Positions 34,796 through 43,993 of a stretch of DNA of 64,000 nucleotides are shown here, one piece after another. The stretch lies in NCBI RefSeq assembly GCF_001426085.1, contig NZ_LMRR01000001.1, forward strand, positions 125,539-189,538. Reading direction: 5' to 3'. The stretch's first letter is position 1; each line of letters opens with the position of its first letter. Below the pieces are notes generated by a model. That model saw only the letters and a list, made by a program, of their open reading frames with translations. It did not search any database and was not told where the DNA came from. Both the position numbers and the translations under genes were made by a program. The DNA is from Rhodococcus sp. Leaf278 (GTDB lineage Bacteria; Actinomycetota; Actinomycetes; Mycobacteriales; Mycobacteriaceae).

Positions 34796-35828
34796 AGTGG
34801 CCAAAGTGATTCCGCTGCACGGTGGCCGCTCGGTCCGTGCGTCTCAGGGTTCGCGCGAACGGCACCCCTCCGCCTACACCGAGCCGCGTGAGCCGACGCC
34901 ACTGCTCGACCCCGCCCCCGCAGCCGCGCCCGTTCCGGCGGCGGCGATCCCGACTCCGTTGCTCTCGATGATCGACGACACCAAGACCGCTGTCGTGGAC
35001 CAGATCTCTTCCGTTGCCGAGTTCGTGCGCAGGCGTCTGGCCGGCGACTACAGCGTCGACGAGTTCGGCTACGACCCACACTTCGCCGACGCCATCTGGC
35101 TTCCGCTGCTGCGGCCGCTGTTCGAGAAGTGGTTCCGCGTCGAAGTCAAGGGCCTCGAGAACATCCCGTCGGACGGCGGCGCACTCGTCGTCGCCAATCA
35201 CGCAGGCGTGGTACCGGTCGACGCGTTGATGGCGTCGGTCGCGGTGCGGGATCACCATCCGGCGCATCGTCCGCTGCGAATGTTGGCCGCCGACATGGCT
35301 TTCGAGATGCCCGGCGTCGGTACCATCGCCCGCAAGGCCGGGCACACGTTGGCGTGCAACCCCGATGCCGAGCGACTGCTGCGTACCGGCGAACTGGCAG
35401 CGGTGTTTCCCGAGGGCTTCAAGGGCATCGGCAAGCCGTTCAGTGAGCGCTACAAATTGCAGCGATTCGGCCGTGGCGGGTTCGTCTCGGCGGCTCTGCG
35501 AACGGGGGCACCGATCATCCCGTGCTCCATCGTCGGCTCGGAGGAGATCTACCCGAAGATCGGCGACATCGCGCCACTGGCTCGACTGATGGGTATGCCG
35601 TACTTTCCGGTCACACCGTTCTTCCCGCACTTCGGTCCGCTGGGACTTATTCCGTTGCCGTCCAAGTGGTACATCGAGTTCGGCAAGCCGATTCGTACCG
35701 ACTCGTACGACGCGACCGCGTTCGAGGATCCGATGGTTCTCTTCGAGCTGACCGACCAAGTCCGCGAAACCATCCAGCACACGCTGTATCGACTGCTGGC
35801 CAAGAGGCGCAACGTCTTCCTGGGGTGA
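34788..35828 (+). CDS. lysophospholipid acyltransferase (PlsC-like, Rv0502 type)
   Basis: A 346-aa membrane-associated acyltransferase. After a variable Pro/Ala-rich N-terminus (about 80 residues) comes the acyltransferase domain with block I NHAGVVPVD near residue 137, and block III around VFPEGFKGIGKPF near residue 205. Block IV is GAPIIPCSIVGSEEIYP. It probably acylates lysophospholipids or a related polar lipid. It is co-transcribed with the epimerase (8-bp overlap), as in mycobacteria. Confidence 0.88.
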   Translation: MSEVAKVIPLHGGRSVRASQGSRERHPSAYTEPREPTPLLDPAPAAAPVPAAAIPTPLLSMIDDTKTAVVDQISSVAEFVRRRLAGDYSVDEFGYDPHFADAIWLPLLRPLFEKWFRVEVKGLENIPSDGGALVVANHAGVVPVDALMASVAVRDHHPAHRPLRMLAADMAFEMPGVGTIARKAGHTLACNPDAERLLRTGELAAVFPEGFKGIGKPFSERYKLQRFGRGGFVSAALRTGAPIIPCSIVGSEEIYPKIGDIAPLARLMGMPYFPVTPFFPHFGPLGLIPLPSKWYIEFGKPIRTDSYDATAFEDPMVLFELTDQVRETIQHTLYRLLAKRRNVFLG

Positions 35829-35838
35829 ACGCACGGGT

Positions 35839-35844
35839 TATCCT
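35839..35844 (+). promoter_or_regulatory. -10 element of leaderless GNAT promoter
   Basis: TATCCT lies exactly six bases before GTG 35851. This spacing favours that codon over the GTG at 35845. Confidence 0.45.
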
Positions 35845-35850
35845 GTGCCC

Positions 35851-36339
35851 GTGCACATTCGCGACACCACCACCGACGATCTGCCCGAGATTCTCGACAT
35901 CCACAACGATGCTGTCGCCAACACGACTGCCATCTGGGACGAGGAACAGGTGGACCTCGCCGATCGCACGGCGTGGTTCGACGGCCGCATCGCCGCGGGA
36001 TACCCCGTCCTCACCGCCGAGGTCGACGGCCGGGTGGCCGGATACGCGTCTTACGGGCAGTGGCGGGTCAAGAGCGGTTACCGGCACTCGGTGGAGCACT
36101 CGGTGTACATCCACCGAGACTTCTATCGGCGGGGCCTGGCCAGTGCGCTGCTGAGCGAATTGATCGAGCGGGCCAGGGCAAGCGACGTGCACGTGCTGGT
36201 GGGGTTCATCGAGTCCGAGAACACCACATCGATCGCGCTGCACGAGAAATTCGGCTTCGCCACCGTCGGGCAGATGCCGGAAGTAGGCGTCAAGTTCGGC
36301 CGATGGCTCGACCTGACCCTGATGCAGCTGACGCTCTGA
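35851..36339 (+). CDS. GNAT N-acetyltransferase, phosphinothricin-acetyltransferase-like
   Basis: A 162-aa acetyl-CoA-dependent acetyltransferase. The acetyl-CoA loop is YRRGLASALLSELI near residue 90, flanked by VEHSVYIHRDF and the C-terminal HEKFGFATVGQMPEVG. These match the phosphinothricin/methionine-sulfone acetyltransferase (PAT/MddA) group, so an amino-acid-like amine is the likely substrate. The start is chosen from the leaderless -10 spacing. It is convergent with the HAD phosphatase, with only 9 bp between their ends. Confidence 0.85.
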   Translation: MHIRDTTTDDLPEILDIHNDAVANTTAIWDEEQVDLADRTAWFDGRIAAGYPVLTAEVDGRVAGYASYGQWRVKSGYRHSVEHSVYIHRDFYRRGLASALLSELIERARASDVHVLVGFIESENTTSIALHEKFGFATVGQMPEVGVKFGRWLDLTLMQLTL

Positions 36340-36348
36340 CCGGATGGG

Positions 36349-37335
36349 TCAAGCCTTGCGACGGCCGACCACGGCAGCGAGTCCGCCGCCCACTGCGCCC
36401 AGGGCCAACGCCGTCGGAACGCCGATCTTGGCGGCCTTGCGTCCGGTGCGGTAGTCGCGAATTTCCCAGCCCCGGTTCTTGGCCAGCTCACGCAGGTCCG
36501 GATCGGGATTGATCGCCACGGCGGTGCCGACCAGCGAGAGCATCGGAACGTCGTTGTGGCTGTCCGAATACGCGGTGCACCGCTTGAGGTTGAGGCCTTC
36601 ACGGACCGCGAGCGAGCGCACCGCGTGCGCCTTGCCGATGCCGTGGAGGATGTCTCCGACGAGGCGGCCGGTGAACACCCCGTCCGTGCTCTCGGCGACG
36701 GTTCCCAGTGCCCCGGTGAGGCCGAGCCGCTTGGCGATGATCTGAGCCAGCTCCAGGGGAGTGGCCGTGACCAGCCACACCTGCTGGCCGGCGTCGAGGT
36801 GCATCTGCGCGAGAGCACGAGTACCGGCCCAGATCTTGTCGGCAATGACCTCGTCGTAGATCTCTTCGCCGAGCGTGGTCAGTTCGGAGGTGGGACGACC
36901 CTTGATGAACGAGAGCGCCTTTTCTCGGCCGCTGGCCACGTCCTCGCTGTTCTCCTTGCCGCTGACCCTGAATTTGACTTGCTGCCAAGCGAATTGAGCC
37001 AGGTCGCCGCTGGTGAAGTACTTGCGAGCGGCCAGCCCGCGAGCGAAGTGGATGATCGACGCGCCCTGGACCATGGTGTTGTCCACGTCGAAGAAGGCCG
37101 CAGCGGTGAGATCCCGCGGAATCGCACCCTCGGATTCGATCTGCAATGCGAGGGCGGCGTCGGCACTGGCCTGGCCGGCCACATTGGCACGGACCTCGGC
37201 ATCGGACGGACCGAAGGGGTTGCGAATCCTGCGAATGCGCCGCTTGAGCTGCTTGTCCTCGCGCGGATTCTCGGTGTCGACCATGTCGATGTCGGGCGTG
37301 GCCTCGATCGGCAGGTCGGTTCCCCCGTCACTCAC
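36349..37335 (-). CDS. HAD-IB family phosphatase (SerB1-like)
   Basis: A 328-aa HAD-superfamily subclass IB hydrolase, corresponding to mycobacterial SerB1 (Rv0505c). Motif I is [12 protein letters not shown] with the DxDxT core, motif II is VWLVTATP, and motif III/IV is [15 protein letters not shown] basic patch [13 protein letters not shown] precedes the domain, and a hydrophobic tail with basic residues ends it ([16 protein letters not shown]). It may act on phosphoserine or on lipid phosphates; the subfamily is mixed. GTG 37335 is chosen because AGAGGA lies just upstream. The open frame continues upstream only through a tandem repeat. Confidence 0.85.
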   Translation of the reverse strand: MSDGGTDLPIEATPDIDMVDTENPREDKQLKRRIRRIRNPFGPSDAEVRANVAGQASADAALALQIESEGAIPRDLTAAAFFDVDNTMVQGASIIHFARGLAARKYFTSGDLAQFAWQQVKFRVSGKENSEDVASGREKALSFIKGRPTSELTTLGEEIYDEVIADKIWAGTRALAQMHLDAGQQVWLVTATPLELAQIIAKRLGLTGALGTVAESTDGVFTGRLVGDILHGIGKAHAVRSLAVREGLNLKRCTAYSDSHNDVPMLSLVGTAVAINPDPDLRELAKNRGWEIRDYRTGRKAAKIGVPTALALGAVGGGLAAVVGRRKA

Positions 37336-37357
37336 TTCGGTCCTCTTCCTACTCGAG

Positions 37358-37462
37358 TACTCGATGCAGCCCAGTCGGTTACCGAAGCTTCCCACTCGGT
37401 TGTTCCAGCAGCCCACTCGGTTACTCCAGCAGCCCACTCGGTTACCCATGCAGCCTAGTCGC
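37358..37462. repeat. five tandem 21-bp repeats in a divergent promoter region
   Basis: Five contiguous 21-bp units start at 37358, 37379, 37400, 37421 and 37442. Most contain CAGCCCACTCGG; two adjacent units differ at only one or two bases. The array fills the region between the HAD phosphatase start and the glutaredoxin-like gene. There are no spacers, so it is not a CRISPR. It could be a multi-site regulator target or a slippage-prone microsatellite. Confidence 0.85.
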
Positions 37463-37570
37463 GGGTCCGACAGGACCGGCGGGGGACAAGCGAAGCCGGG
37501 TGAGAGCGTGGTCCGGCGGCATGGCGGTCTGTGACGTTCGTCTCCATTGCGGACGTGTCACAGTGGACGG

Positions 37571-37852
37571 ATGCAGACGACTCCCCCCAGCGTGGCTCTT
37601 CTCACCCGCGCAGGCTGCCATTCGTGCGCCCACGCACTGCAGGTGTTGACCGAGGTGTGCGGCGAGTTCGACGTGGCCGTGACGGTCGTCGACGTCGACG
37701 AGGCGGCAACGGAATCGCCTGACCTGCGTGCGGAGTACGGGGACCGAGTGCCGGTGGTACTGCTCGACGGCATCGAGCACAGCTACTGGGAGGTGGACGT
37801 GCCCCGATTGCGGGCCGATCTGGCACGGGCAGGGCACCCTAAGAACGTGTGA
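37571..37852 (+). CDS. glutaredoxin-like thioredoxin-fold protein
   Basis: A 93-aa thioredoxin-fold protein with redox motif AGCHSCAHA near residue 18 (CxxC) and the cis-proline in DRVPVVLLDG. It belongs to the glutaredoxin 2/DUF836-like family and corresponds to mycobacterial Rv0508 beside hemA. I start at ATG 37571, which gives the normal short N-terminus; an upstream in-frame GTG at 37547 adds eight residues. It should act as a small disulfide oxidoreductase in the cytosol. CACAGT lies six bases before the ATG and may be a weak leaderless -10. Confidence 0.85.
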   Translation: MQTTPPSVALLTRAGCHSCAHALQVLTEVCGEFDVAVTVVDVDEAATESPDLRAEYGDRVPVVLLDGIEHSYWEVDVPRLRADLARAGHPKNV

Positions 37853-37891
37853 TTCGTCTCCGTGTGCAGGTGAGGGCCGGTCTGCGCAACT

Positions 37892-37920
37892 TTGTTCATT
37901 CGTTCACAAGCGGTTACCGT
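37892..37920 (+). promoter_or_regulatory. rex-hem promoter overlapped by a Rex operator
   Basis: TTGTTCATTCGTTCACAA (37892-37909) resembles the Rex operator TTGTGAA-N4-TTCACAA, with a perfect right half. Its first six bases act as -35 (TTGTTC) and TACCGT (37915-37920) as -10, exactly 17 bp apart. A second inverted repeat TTCGTG-N7-CACGAA (37934-37952) lies downstream in the leader. Confidence 0.65.
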
Positions 37921-38007
37921 GGTGTGAACAGCATTCGTGAAATAGACACGAACGCAGGATCAGCGTGAAGACCGGCATCGACGCCGTTCGGACGAGGAGC
38001 CCCAGAC

Positions 38008-38838
38008 GTGACCGAAGAGCGCCCGTCGCCCAGCGGCGTAGAGCGGGTCATCCCTCAGGCTACGGTCACCCGTCTCGCGACCTACCTGCGGGTCCTCTCG
38101 ATCCTCGCAGACGAGGGCGTTCTCATCGTCTCCAGTGAAGAATTGGCCACCGCAGCAGGCGTCGGATCGGCCAAACTTCGCAAAGATCTTTCCTTTCTCG
38201 GCCCCAACGGCGTTCGCGGTGTCGGCTACGACGTTGCGCGCTTGCGCGCCAAGATCGAAAGTGCACTCGGACTCGATCGCGGCCACCGCGTCGTACTGGT
38301 GGGAGTCGGCAATCTGGGACAGGCGCTGGCCGGATACGGCGGATTCGCACGTCGCGGCTTCACCATGGTCGGTCTCTTCGACCGCGACTCGGCGCGCGTG
38401 GGCACCGACGTCGACGGCCTGATCGTCCGGCACGTCGACGAACTCGACAAGGCCTGCCGTGAACTCGAAGCCACGATCGGCGTCATCGCCACCCCCGACG
38501 ACGCCGTGCACGTCGTCGCCGAAAAGCTCGTTGCCGGCGGCGTCGAGTGCATTCTGAGCTTCTCGCCGATGGTGCTCGACGTTCCCGAACACGTCGAGGT
38601 ACGGCGCGTGGATCTGGCCGTGGAGATGCAGGTCCTCTCCTTCAACAGCTCCCGCAACATGTCCGAACCGGGCGACGTGACCGTGCCGACCGTCGTGACT
38701 GCGCCTCGGCCACAGCCGGTCTCACCGCCTCCACTCACGTCCACGGCACGTCTGGGCCGCAGTCACGGCCCGCGCATCGCCGGTAATCCAAGCCCAGTCA
38801 ACAGTTCGACAAGAAACGGATCGGTGATTGCACCGTGA
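38008..38838 (+). CDS. rex: redox-sensing transcriptional repressor Rex
   Basis: A 276-aa NADH/NAD+-sensing repressor. The N-terminal winged helix (about residues 14-75) includes [14 protein letters not shown] and the recognition helix region [14 protein letters not shown]. The Rossmann domain has [16 protein letters not shown] near residue 96 and the dimer/swap helix FDRDSARVG. The last ~50 residues are a Pro/Thr-rich tail longer than in Streptomyces Rex. GAGGAG precedes GTG 38008. It is the first gene of the hem operon and probably represses it, and itself, until NADH rises. Confidence 0.93.
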   Translation: MTEERPSPSGVERVIPQATVTRLATYLRVLSILADEGVLIVSSEELATAAGVGSAKLRKDLSFLGPNGVRGVGYDVARLRAKIESALGLDRGHRVVLVGVGNLGQALAGYGGFARRGFTMVGLFDRDSARVGTDVDGLIVRHVDELDKACRELEATIGVIATPDDAVHVVAEKLVAGGVECILSFSPMVLDVPEHVEVRRVDLAVEMQVLSFNSSRNMSEPGDVTVPTVVTAPRPQPVSPPPLTSTARLGRSHGPRIAGNPSPVNSSTRNGSVIAP

Positions 38839-40247
38839 GTGTCCTTCTCGTCGGGATATCGCACCGTAGCGCTCCCGTCGCAGTTCTCGAGCGTGTCGCC
38901 ATCACGGACACCGATCGCCCGAAACTGACCGACAAACTGATGGCCAGCGGAAGCATCTCCGAGGTCATGGTGGTGTCCACGTGCAATCGGGTCGAGATCT
39001 ATGCCGTCGTCGACGCCTTCCACGGGGCGTTGACCGCCGTCGGCGAAGTACTCGGTGAGCACTCCGGACTCGAGGTCGCGGACCTGACCAAGCACGCCTA
39101 CGTGCGCTACAGCGAGGCTGCCGTCGAGCATCTGTTCGCAGTGGCCAGCGGCCTGGACTCGATGGTCATCGGCGAGCAGCAGATCCTCGGCCAGATCCGG
39201 TCGGCATACGCGGCCTCGGACGGGCAGCAGGCCTCCGGGCGAGTGCTGCACGAACTGGCTCAGCAGGCGCTGCGCGTCGGCAAGCGAGTACACAGCGAAA
39301 CCGGGATCGACGCCGCCGGAGCTTCGGTGGTCTCGGTGGCGCTCGATCGCGCCGCCGCGATGTTCGGCGGTTCCCTCGCCGGTCGCAAGGCCGTCGTGCT
39401 CGGAGCCGGAGCCATGGGTGGCCTCGCCGTCGCGCACCTCGGCCGCGCCGGAATCGGCGGCCTCACCGTCGTCAACCGCACCCGCGAGCGGGCCGACCAC
39501 CTGGCCGAGACCGCCGTCTCGAATGGAATCGCGGCAACGTCGGTCGCCCTCGAAAATCTGCCCGACGCGGTGGCCGCCGCCGACATCCTCATCACCTGTA
39601 CCGGTGCGGTGGGGGCCGTGGTCTCCATTGCCGATGCTCACCTCGCGCTCGTCGGCCGCGATGCCGAGCACCCTCTGGTGATCTGCGACCTCGGACTGCC
39701 TCGCGACGTCGACGCCGCGGTGGCTCAGCTGCCGGGCATCACCGTCTTCGACATGGAGTCGCTGCAGCGTGACCCCGCCGCGGGTGCTGCGGCGAACGAC
39801 GCGTCGGCGGCACGCGAGATCGTCTCCAGTGAACTCTCGGGTTACCTTGCGGGACAACGACTTGCCGAGGTCACCCCCACTGTCACCGCGCTGCGTCAGC
39901 GCGCTGCCGAAGTGGTCGAGGGGGAGTTGTTGCGTCTCGAGTCGCGGCTGCCCGGGCTCGATTCACCGCAGCGCGACGAGGTGGCCCGTACCGTGCGCCG
40001 GGTAGTCGACAAGTTGCTGCACTCGCCGACAGTGCGCGTCAAGCAGCTCGCCAGCACCCCGGGCGGGGACTCCTACGCCGCTGCATTGCGAGAGTTGTTC
40101 GAGCTCAGCCCCGGTTCGGTCGATGCGGTGGCTACGCCGATGGAGATCGGCTCGCTGGAGCTGGTCGACGACTTCACCGCCAGCCGTACCGATCTGCGCT
40201 CGGATTCTCACCCCGGCGGCACCGCCGGTCAGGAGCGGTCGGAGTGA
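38835..40247 (+). CDS. hemA: glutamyl-tRNA reductase
   Basis: A 470-aa enzyme committing glutamyl-tRNA to tetrapyrrole synthesis. The catalytic cysteine lies in [13 protein letters not shown] near residue 52. Other features are [14 protein letters not shown] at the N-terminus, [13 protein letters not shown], the NADPH-binding segment [20 protein letters not shown], and a helical dimerisation C-terminus. GTG 38835 overlaps the rex stop by 4 bp. Placement behind rex ties heme synthesis to redox state. Confidence 0.96.
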   Translation: MSVLLVGISHRSAPVAVLERVAITDTDRPKLTDKLMASGSISEVMVVSTCNRVEIYAVVDAFHGALTAVGEVLGEHSGLEVADLTKHAYVRYSEAAVEHLFAVASGLDSMVIGEQQILGQIRSAYAASDGQQASGRVLHELAQQALRVGKRVHSETGIDAAGASVVSVALDRAAAMFGGSLAGRKAVVLGAGAMGGLAVAHLGRAGIGGLTVVNRTRERADHLAETAVSNGIAATSVALENLPDAVAAADILITCTGAVGAVVSIADAHLALVGRDAEHPLVICDLGLPRDVDAAVAQLPGITVFDMESLQRDPAAGAAANDASAAREIVSSELSGYLAGQRLAEVTPTVTALRQRAAEVVEGELLRLESRLPGLDSPQRDEVARTVRRVVDKLLHSPTVRVKQLASTPGGDSYAAALRELFELSPGSVDAVATPMEIGSLELVDDFTASRTDLRSDSHPGGTAGQERSE

Positions 40248-41221
40248 GCAACATCGTCAAGATCGGCACGCGCGGAAGCCTTCTGGCGACCACTCAGGCC
40301 GACACCGTGCGCGTGGCTCTCGCCGCAGCAGGGGTCGAGGCCGAACTGGTGATCGTCAAGACTGCAGGCGACCTGTCCGCCGCACCCGTACAGACCATCG
40401 GCGTCGGTGTCTTCACCGCAGCGCTGCGCGAGGCACTCGCCGACGGCACCGTGGACATCGCCGTGCACTCGTACAAGGATCTGCCGACGGCAGCCGACGA
40501 CCGGTTCGTCATCGCGGCCATCCCGGCCCGCGAGGACCCCCGGGATGCCCTGGTGGCCCGCGACGGGCTGGTGCTGGGCGAGCTGCCCACGGACGCGAAG
40601 GTCGGTACCTCCGCACCCCGTCGGATTGCTCAATTGCGCGCTCTCGGACAGGGATTGGACGTCCGTCCGCTGCGAGGCAACCTCGACACCAGGATCGGGA
40701 AGGTGGCGTCGGGCGAGCTCGACGCCGTCATCGTCGCCCGCGCCGGACTGGCCCGCATCGGCCGACTCGACGTCGTCACCGAAGCACTCGATCCGGTGCA
40801 GTTGCTACCGGCACCCGCCCAAGGTGCCCTCGCTGTCGAATGCCGTACCGGCGACACCGATCTCGCGGCGGCCATCGCCACCCTCGACGACGCCCACGCG
40901 CGTGCCGCGGTGGCAGCCGAACGTGGACTGCTGGCCGAACTGGAAGCCGGCTGCACCGCTCCGGTCGGCGCGATCGCCGAGGTCGTCGAATCCATCGACG
41001 AGGACGGCCGCATCTTCGACGAACTGTCGTTGCGTGGCTGCGTAGCCGCAATCGACGGCAGCGACACCATCCGCGCGTCGATCGTCGGATCACCCGACCG
41101 CGCCGAGGAGCTGGGCCGGGAATTGGCCCGCGAACTGCTCGATCTCGGTGCCCGCGAACTCGTTTCAGTCACCGAACCAGCGCAGGCCGGTTCTCAGTTA
41201 CAGGGTGGATCTCATGTCTAG
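40244..41221 (+). CDS. hemC: hydroxymethylbilane synthase (porphobilinogen deaminase)
   Basis: A 325-aa enzyme that polymerises four porphobilinogens. [16 protein letters not shown] opens the protein. The cofactor-binding cysteine lies in [16 protein letters not shown] near residue 245, and the catalytic Asp in [21 protein letters not shown] is the conserved substrate-binding arginine region. It overlaps hemA by 4 bp (GTGA). Confidence 0.96.
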   Translation: MSNIVKIGTRGSLLATTQADTVRVALAAAGVEAELVIVKTAGDLSAAPVQTIGVGVFTAALREALADGTVDIAVHSYKDLPTAADDRFVIAAIPAREDPRDALVARDGLVLGELPTDAKVGTSAPRRIAQLRALGQGLDVRPLRGNLDTRIGKVASGELDAVIVARAGLARIGRLDVVTEALDPVQLLPAPAQGALAVECRTGDTDLAAAIATLDDAHARAAVAAERGLLAELEAGCTAPVGAIAEVVESIDEDGRIFDELSLRGCVAAIDGSDTIRASIVGSPDRAEELGRELARELLDLGARELVSVTEPAQAGSQLQGGSHV

Positions 41222-41384
41222 GGCCATAACCGCACCCGTCCGCGGACGCGCCAAACGCACGGCGACCCGTCCGGTCGTACGGAGAGAGTCGATCGCCACC
41301 GCTCGACTCATTCCGAAACGGGGCACGGCAACCCCGATAGAACTGCAGTACCCACACAAGACAGCACTGGAGAACAACCGATGA
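41214..41384 (+). CDS. possible 56-aa basic protein between hemC and hemD
   Basis: A small open frame starting at ATG 41214 inside the last codons of hemC (GGTGGAT lies a few bases upstream). It ends exactly at the hemD start, with an ATGA overlap. The product is very basic ([19 protein letters not shown]) and has no known domain. The stop-start geometry at both ends matches the coupling style of this operon. It may be a true microprotein or merely a translated linker that delivers ribosomes to hemD; the latter has its own GGAG site. Confidence 0.4.
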   Translation: MSRAITAPVRGRAKRTATRPVVRRESIATARLIPKRGTATPIELQYPHKTALENNR

Positions 41385-42943
41385 GCCCAGTCCGCAAGAA
41401 CACCAACGGACGGATCCTGTTCGTGGGATCCGGGCCCGGTGACCCGGCTCTGCTCACGGTCCGGGCACGTGAAGTGCTCGGAGCGGCCGAGCTCGCATTC
41501 ACCGATCCCGATGTCGACAAGGGCGTCACCGCGCTCGTCGGTGCCGATGTCCCACGGGACGCGGAGACAGGTGAGAACGGTGTCGAGGTTCGTCCGGCGC
41601 TCGGCGAGCCTTCCGAGGTCGCCAAAACGCTTCTCGCCGAGGCCAAGAACGGCCACGACGTGGTTCGCCTCGTCTCCGGCGATCCGCTCACCACCGATTC
41701 GGTGATCGCCGAGGTCAGTGCCGTCGCCCGGACGCACGTGCCATTCGAGGTGCTCCCGGGCCTGCCCGCGGGATCCGCAGTGCCCAGCTACGCCGGTATG
41801 GCACTGGGCTCGGGCCACACCGAGGCCGACGTCCGCGGCGAAGTCGACTGGGCAGCGCTCGCTGCTGCTCCCGGTCCGCTGGTGCTGCACGCGACGTCGG
41901 GTCACCTGGCCGAAACCGCCAGTGCCCTCGTCGAACACGGTCTCGCACCGCAGACGCCTGCAGCCATCACCGTTCGTGGCACCACCCGTCAGCAGCGCAC
42001 CGTCGAGGCAACGCTGGCGACTCTGAACGACGCCGGATCCGAGCTCGTCGGGTCCCTCGTAGTCACCGTCGGCAAGGTCGTCTCGGGCCGAAACAAGATG
42101 TCCTGGTGGGAGTCTCGCGCACTGTACGGCTGGACCGTGCTGGTGCCGCGTACCAAGGACCAGGCCGGCGAGATGAGCGATCGCCTCGTCACGCACGGAG
42201 CCATCCCCATCGAAGTTCCGACGATCGCCGTCGAGCCCCCGCGCAGCCCGGCTCAGATGGAGCGTTCCGTCAAGGGCCTCGTCGACGGCCGCTACCAGTG
42301 GGTCGTCTTCACCTCCACCAATGCCGTCCGGGCAGTGTGGGAGAAGTTCGAGGAGTTCGGCCTGGACGCCCGCGCGTTCTCCGGCGTCAAGATCGCGTGC
42401 GTCGGTGAGGCAACCGCGGCGAAGGTGCGCTCGTTCGGTATCAATCCCGAACTCGTGCCGTCGGGGGAGCAGAGCTCACTCGGACTGCTCGAGGATTTCC
42501 CGCCGTACGATGAGGTGTTCGATCCGGTCAATCGAGTTCTGTTGCCGCGTGCCGACATCGCGACCGAAACGCTCGCCGAAGGCTTGCGCGAACGTGGCTG
42601 GGAGATCGACGACGTCACCGCGTATCGCACCGTTCGGGCAGCGCCGCCGCCCGCCGAGACCCGCGAGATGATCAAGACCGGCGGATTCGACGCAGTGTGC
42701 TTCACGTCGAGCTCCACCGTCCGGAACCTGGTCGGCATCGCCGGAAAGCCGCACGCCCGCACACTCGTTGCGTGCATCGGTCCCAAGACCGCCGAGACGG
42801 CTGTCGAGTTCGGTCTGCGCGTGGACGTGCAGCCCGAGTCGGCTCAGGTCGGACCTCTGGTCGAAGCGCTCGCCGAGCACGCAGCTCGCCTGCGCGCCGA
42901 GGGTGCACTGCCCCCGCCGCGCAAGAAGTCACGTAGGCGCTGA
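41381..42943 (+). CDS. hemD: bifunctional uroporphyrinogen-III C-methyltransferase / uroporphyrinogen-III synthase
   Basis: A 520-aa fusion usual in actinobacteria. The first ~240 residues are a CobA/SUMT-like tetrapyrrole methylase: ILFVGSGPGDPALLTVRA at the start, VVRLVSGDPLT and a GLPAGSAVPSYAGMALG region. The second half, from about residue 250, is the HemD synthase that closes and inverts ring D (FTSTNAVRAVWEKF, CVGEATAAKVRSFG, VCFTSSSTVRNLV). The methylase part lacks some textbook SUMT motifs, as in mycobacterial HemD, so siroheme activity is uncertain. Its C-terminus ends in a basic KKSRRR tail. Confidence 0.93.
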   Translation: MSPVRKNTNGRILFVGSGPGDPALLTVRAREVLGAAELAFTDPDVDKGVTALVGADVPRDAETGENGVEVRPALGEPSEVAKTLLAEAKNGHDVVRLVSGDPLTTDSVIAEVSAVARTHVPFEVLPGLPAGSAVPSYAGMALGSGHTEADVRGEVDWAALAAAPGPLVLHATSGHLAETASALVEHGLAPQTPAAITVRGTTRQQRTVEATLATLNDAGSELVGSLVVTVGKVVSGRNKMSWWESRALYGWTVLVPRTKDQAGEMSDRLVTHGAIPIEVPTIAVEPPRSPAQMERSVKGLVDGRYQWVVFTSTNAVRAVWEKFEEFGLDARAFSGVKIACVGEATAAKVRSFGINPELVPSGEQSSLGLLEDFPPYDEVFDPVNRVLLPRADIATETLAEGLRERGWEIDDVTAYRTVRAAPPPAETREMIKTGGFDAVCFTSSSTVRNLVGIAGKPHARTLVACIGPKTAETAVEFGLRVDVQPESAQVGPLVEALAEHAARLRAEGALPPPRKKSRRR

Positions 42944-42949
42944 CGCGCC

Positions 42950-42993
42950 TCGTGCGCGTTGTGCGTAGTTCTGACTACGCATAACGCGCACGA
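42950..42993. repeat. 20-bp-stem hairpin between hemD and hemB
   Basis: TCGTGCGCGTTGTGCGTAGT (42950-42969) pairs with ACTACGCATAACGCGCACGA (42974-42993) over a 4-base loop, with one G-U pair. It starts 6 bp after the hemD stop and ends 25 bp before hemB. There is no T tract, so it may attenuate or protect mRNA rather than terminate. Confidence 0.8.
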
Positions 42994-43018
42994 CGAACGA
43001 AGTGAGGCAGGTTCAGCC

Positions 43019-43993
43019 GTGTTCCCCACCGATCGCCCCCGCCGCCTGCGCCGTACTCCGGCGCTGCGGCGGCTCGTAGCCGAAACGTCCTTGGAGCCGC
43101 GGCATCTGATACTGCCGATGTTCGTGGCCGACGGCATTTCCGAGCCGCGGGAGATCAGCTCGATGCCAGGGGTGTTCCAGCACACGCTGGACTCGCTGAG
43201 CGTTGCAGCCGAGGAGGCCGTGACGGCAGGCGTCGGCGGCGTCATGCTGTTCGGTGTGCCGAAATCCGAGGACAAGGACGAAATTGGTTCGGGGGCAACC
43301 GATCCGGACGGAATCCTGAACCGTGGATTGGCTCGGCTGAAGGCCGACCTCGGAGATTCGACGGTCATCATGGCCGATACGTGTCTGGACGAGTTCACGT
43401 CACACGGTCATTGCGGGGTGCTGGGGGAGAACGGTTCGATCGACAACGACGCCACCCTGCTGCGCTACGTCGACATGGCCGTCGCGCAGGCGGACGCGGG
43501 TGCTCACCTGCTCGGACCCAGCGGAATGATGGACGGTCAGGTCGGTGCGATCCGCGCCGGACTGGACGCGGCGGGCCACGTGGACGTGGGGCAGCTGGCG
43601 TACTCCGCGAAGTACGCCTCGGCCTTCTACGGCCCGTTCCGCGAAGCCGTGGGCTCGTCGTTGCAGGGCGACCGCCGCACGTATCAGCAGGACGCGCGGA
43701 ACCGCCGTGAGGCCACTCACGAGGTGGAACTCGATCTCGCCGAGGGTGCCGACATGGTGATGGTCAAGCCGGCCATGTCGTATCTCGACATACTTCGCGA
43801 TGTGGCCGAGATGTCGCCGGTTCCGGTTGCGGCGTATCAGATCTCCGGGGAATATTCGATGATCACCGCCGCCGCGCAGAACGGATGGATCGATCGCGAC
43901 GCGGCGGTGTTGGAATCGCTCGTCGGAATACGACGTGCGGGTGCCGACGTGGTACTGACCTACTGGGCAACCGAAGTGGCGGGCTGGCTGTGA
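43019..43993 (+). CDS. hemB: delta-aminolevulinic acid dehydratase (porphobilinogen synthase)
   Basis: A 324-aa enzyme that condenses two 5-aminolevulinates. The metal loop reads [14 protein letters not shown]: two of the three zinc cysteines are present and the middle one is Asp, the mixed pattern seen in actinobacteria. Catalytic lysines lie in [16 protein letters not shown] (near residue 200) and [12 protein letters not shown] (near residue 254). I start at GTG 43019, where GAGGCAGG lies upstream. The long open frame before it runs through the hairpin. Confidence 0.95.
   Translation: MFPTDRPRRLRRTPALRRLVAETSLEPRHLILPMFVADGISEPREISSMPGVFQHTLDSLSVAAEEAVTAGVGGVMLFGVPKSEDKDEIGSGATDPDGILNRGLARLKADLGDSTVIMADTCLDEFTSHGHCGVLGENGSIDNDATLLRYVDMAVAQADAGAHLLGPSGMMDGQVGAIRAGLDAAGHVDVGQLAYSAKYASAFYGPFREAVGSSLQGDRRTYQQDARNRREATHEVELDLAEGADMVMVKPAMSYLDILRDVAEMSPVPVAAYQISGEYSMITAAAQNGWIDRDAAVLESLVGIRRAGADVVLTYWATEVAGWL

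Noticed and set aside
37336..37449. N-terminal extension of the SerB1-like protein through heptapeptides like RVGCWSN
   Set aside because: The frame is open only because the 21-bp tandem repeat is a multiple of three; a good ribosome site precedes GTG 37335.
37358..37462. CRISPR-like array
   Set aside because: Units are directly contiguous without spacers and are only 21 bp; no cas genes are present.
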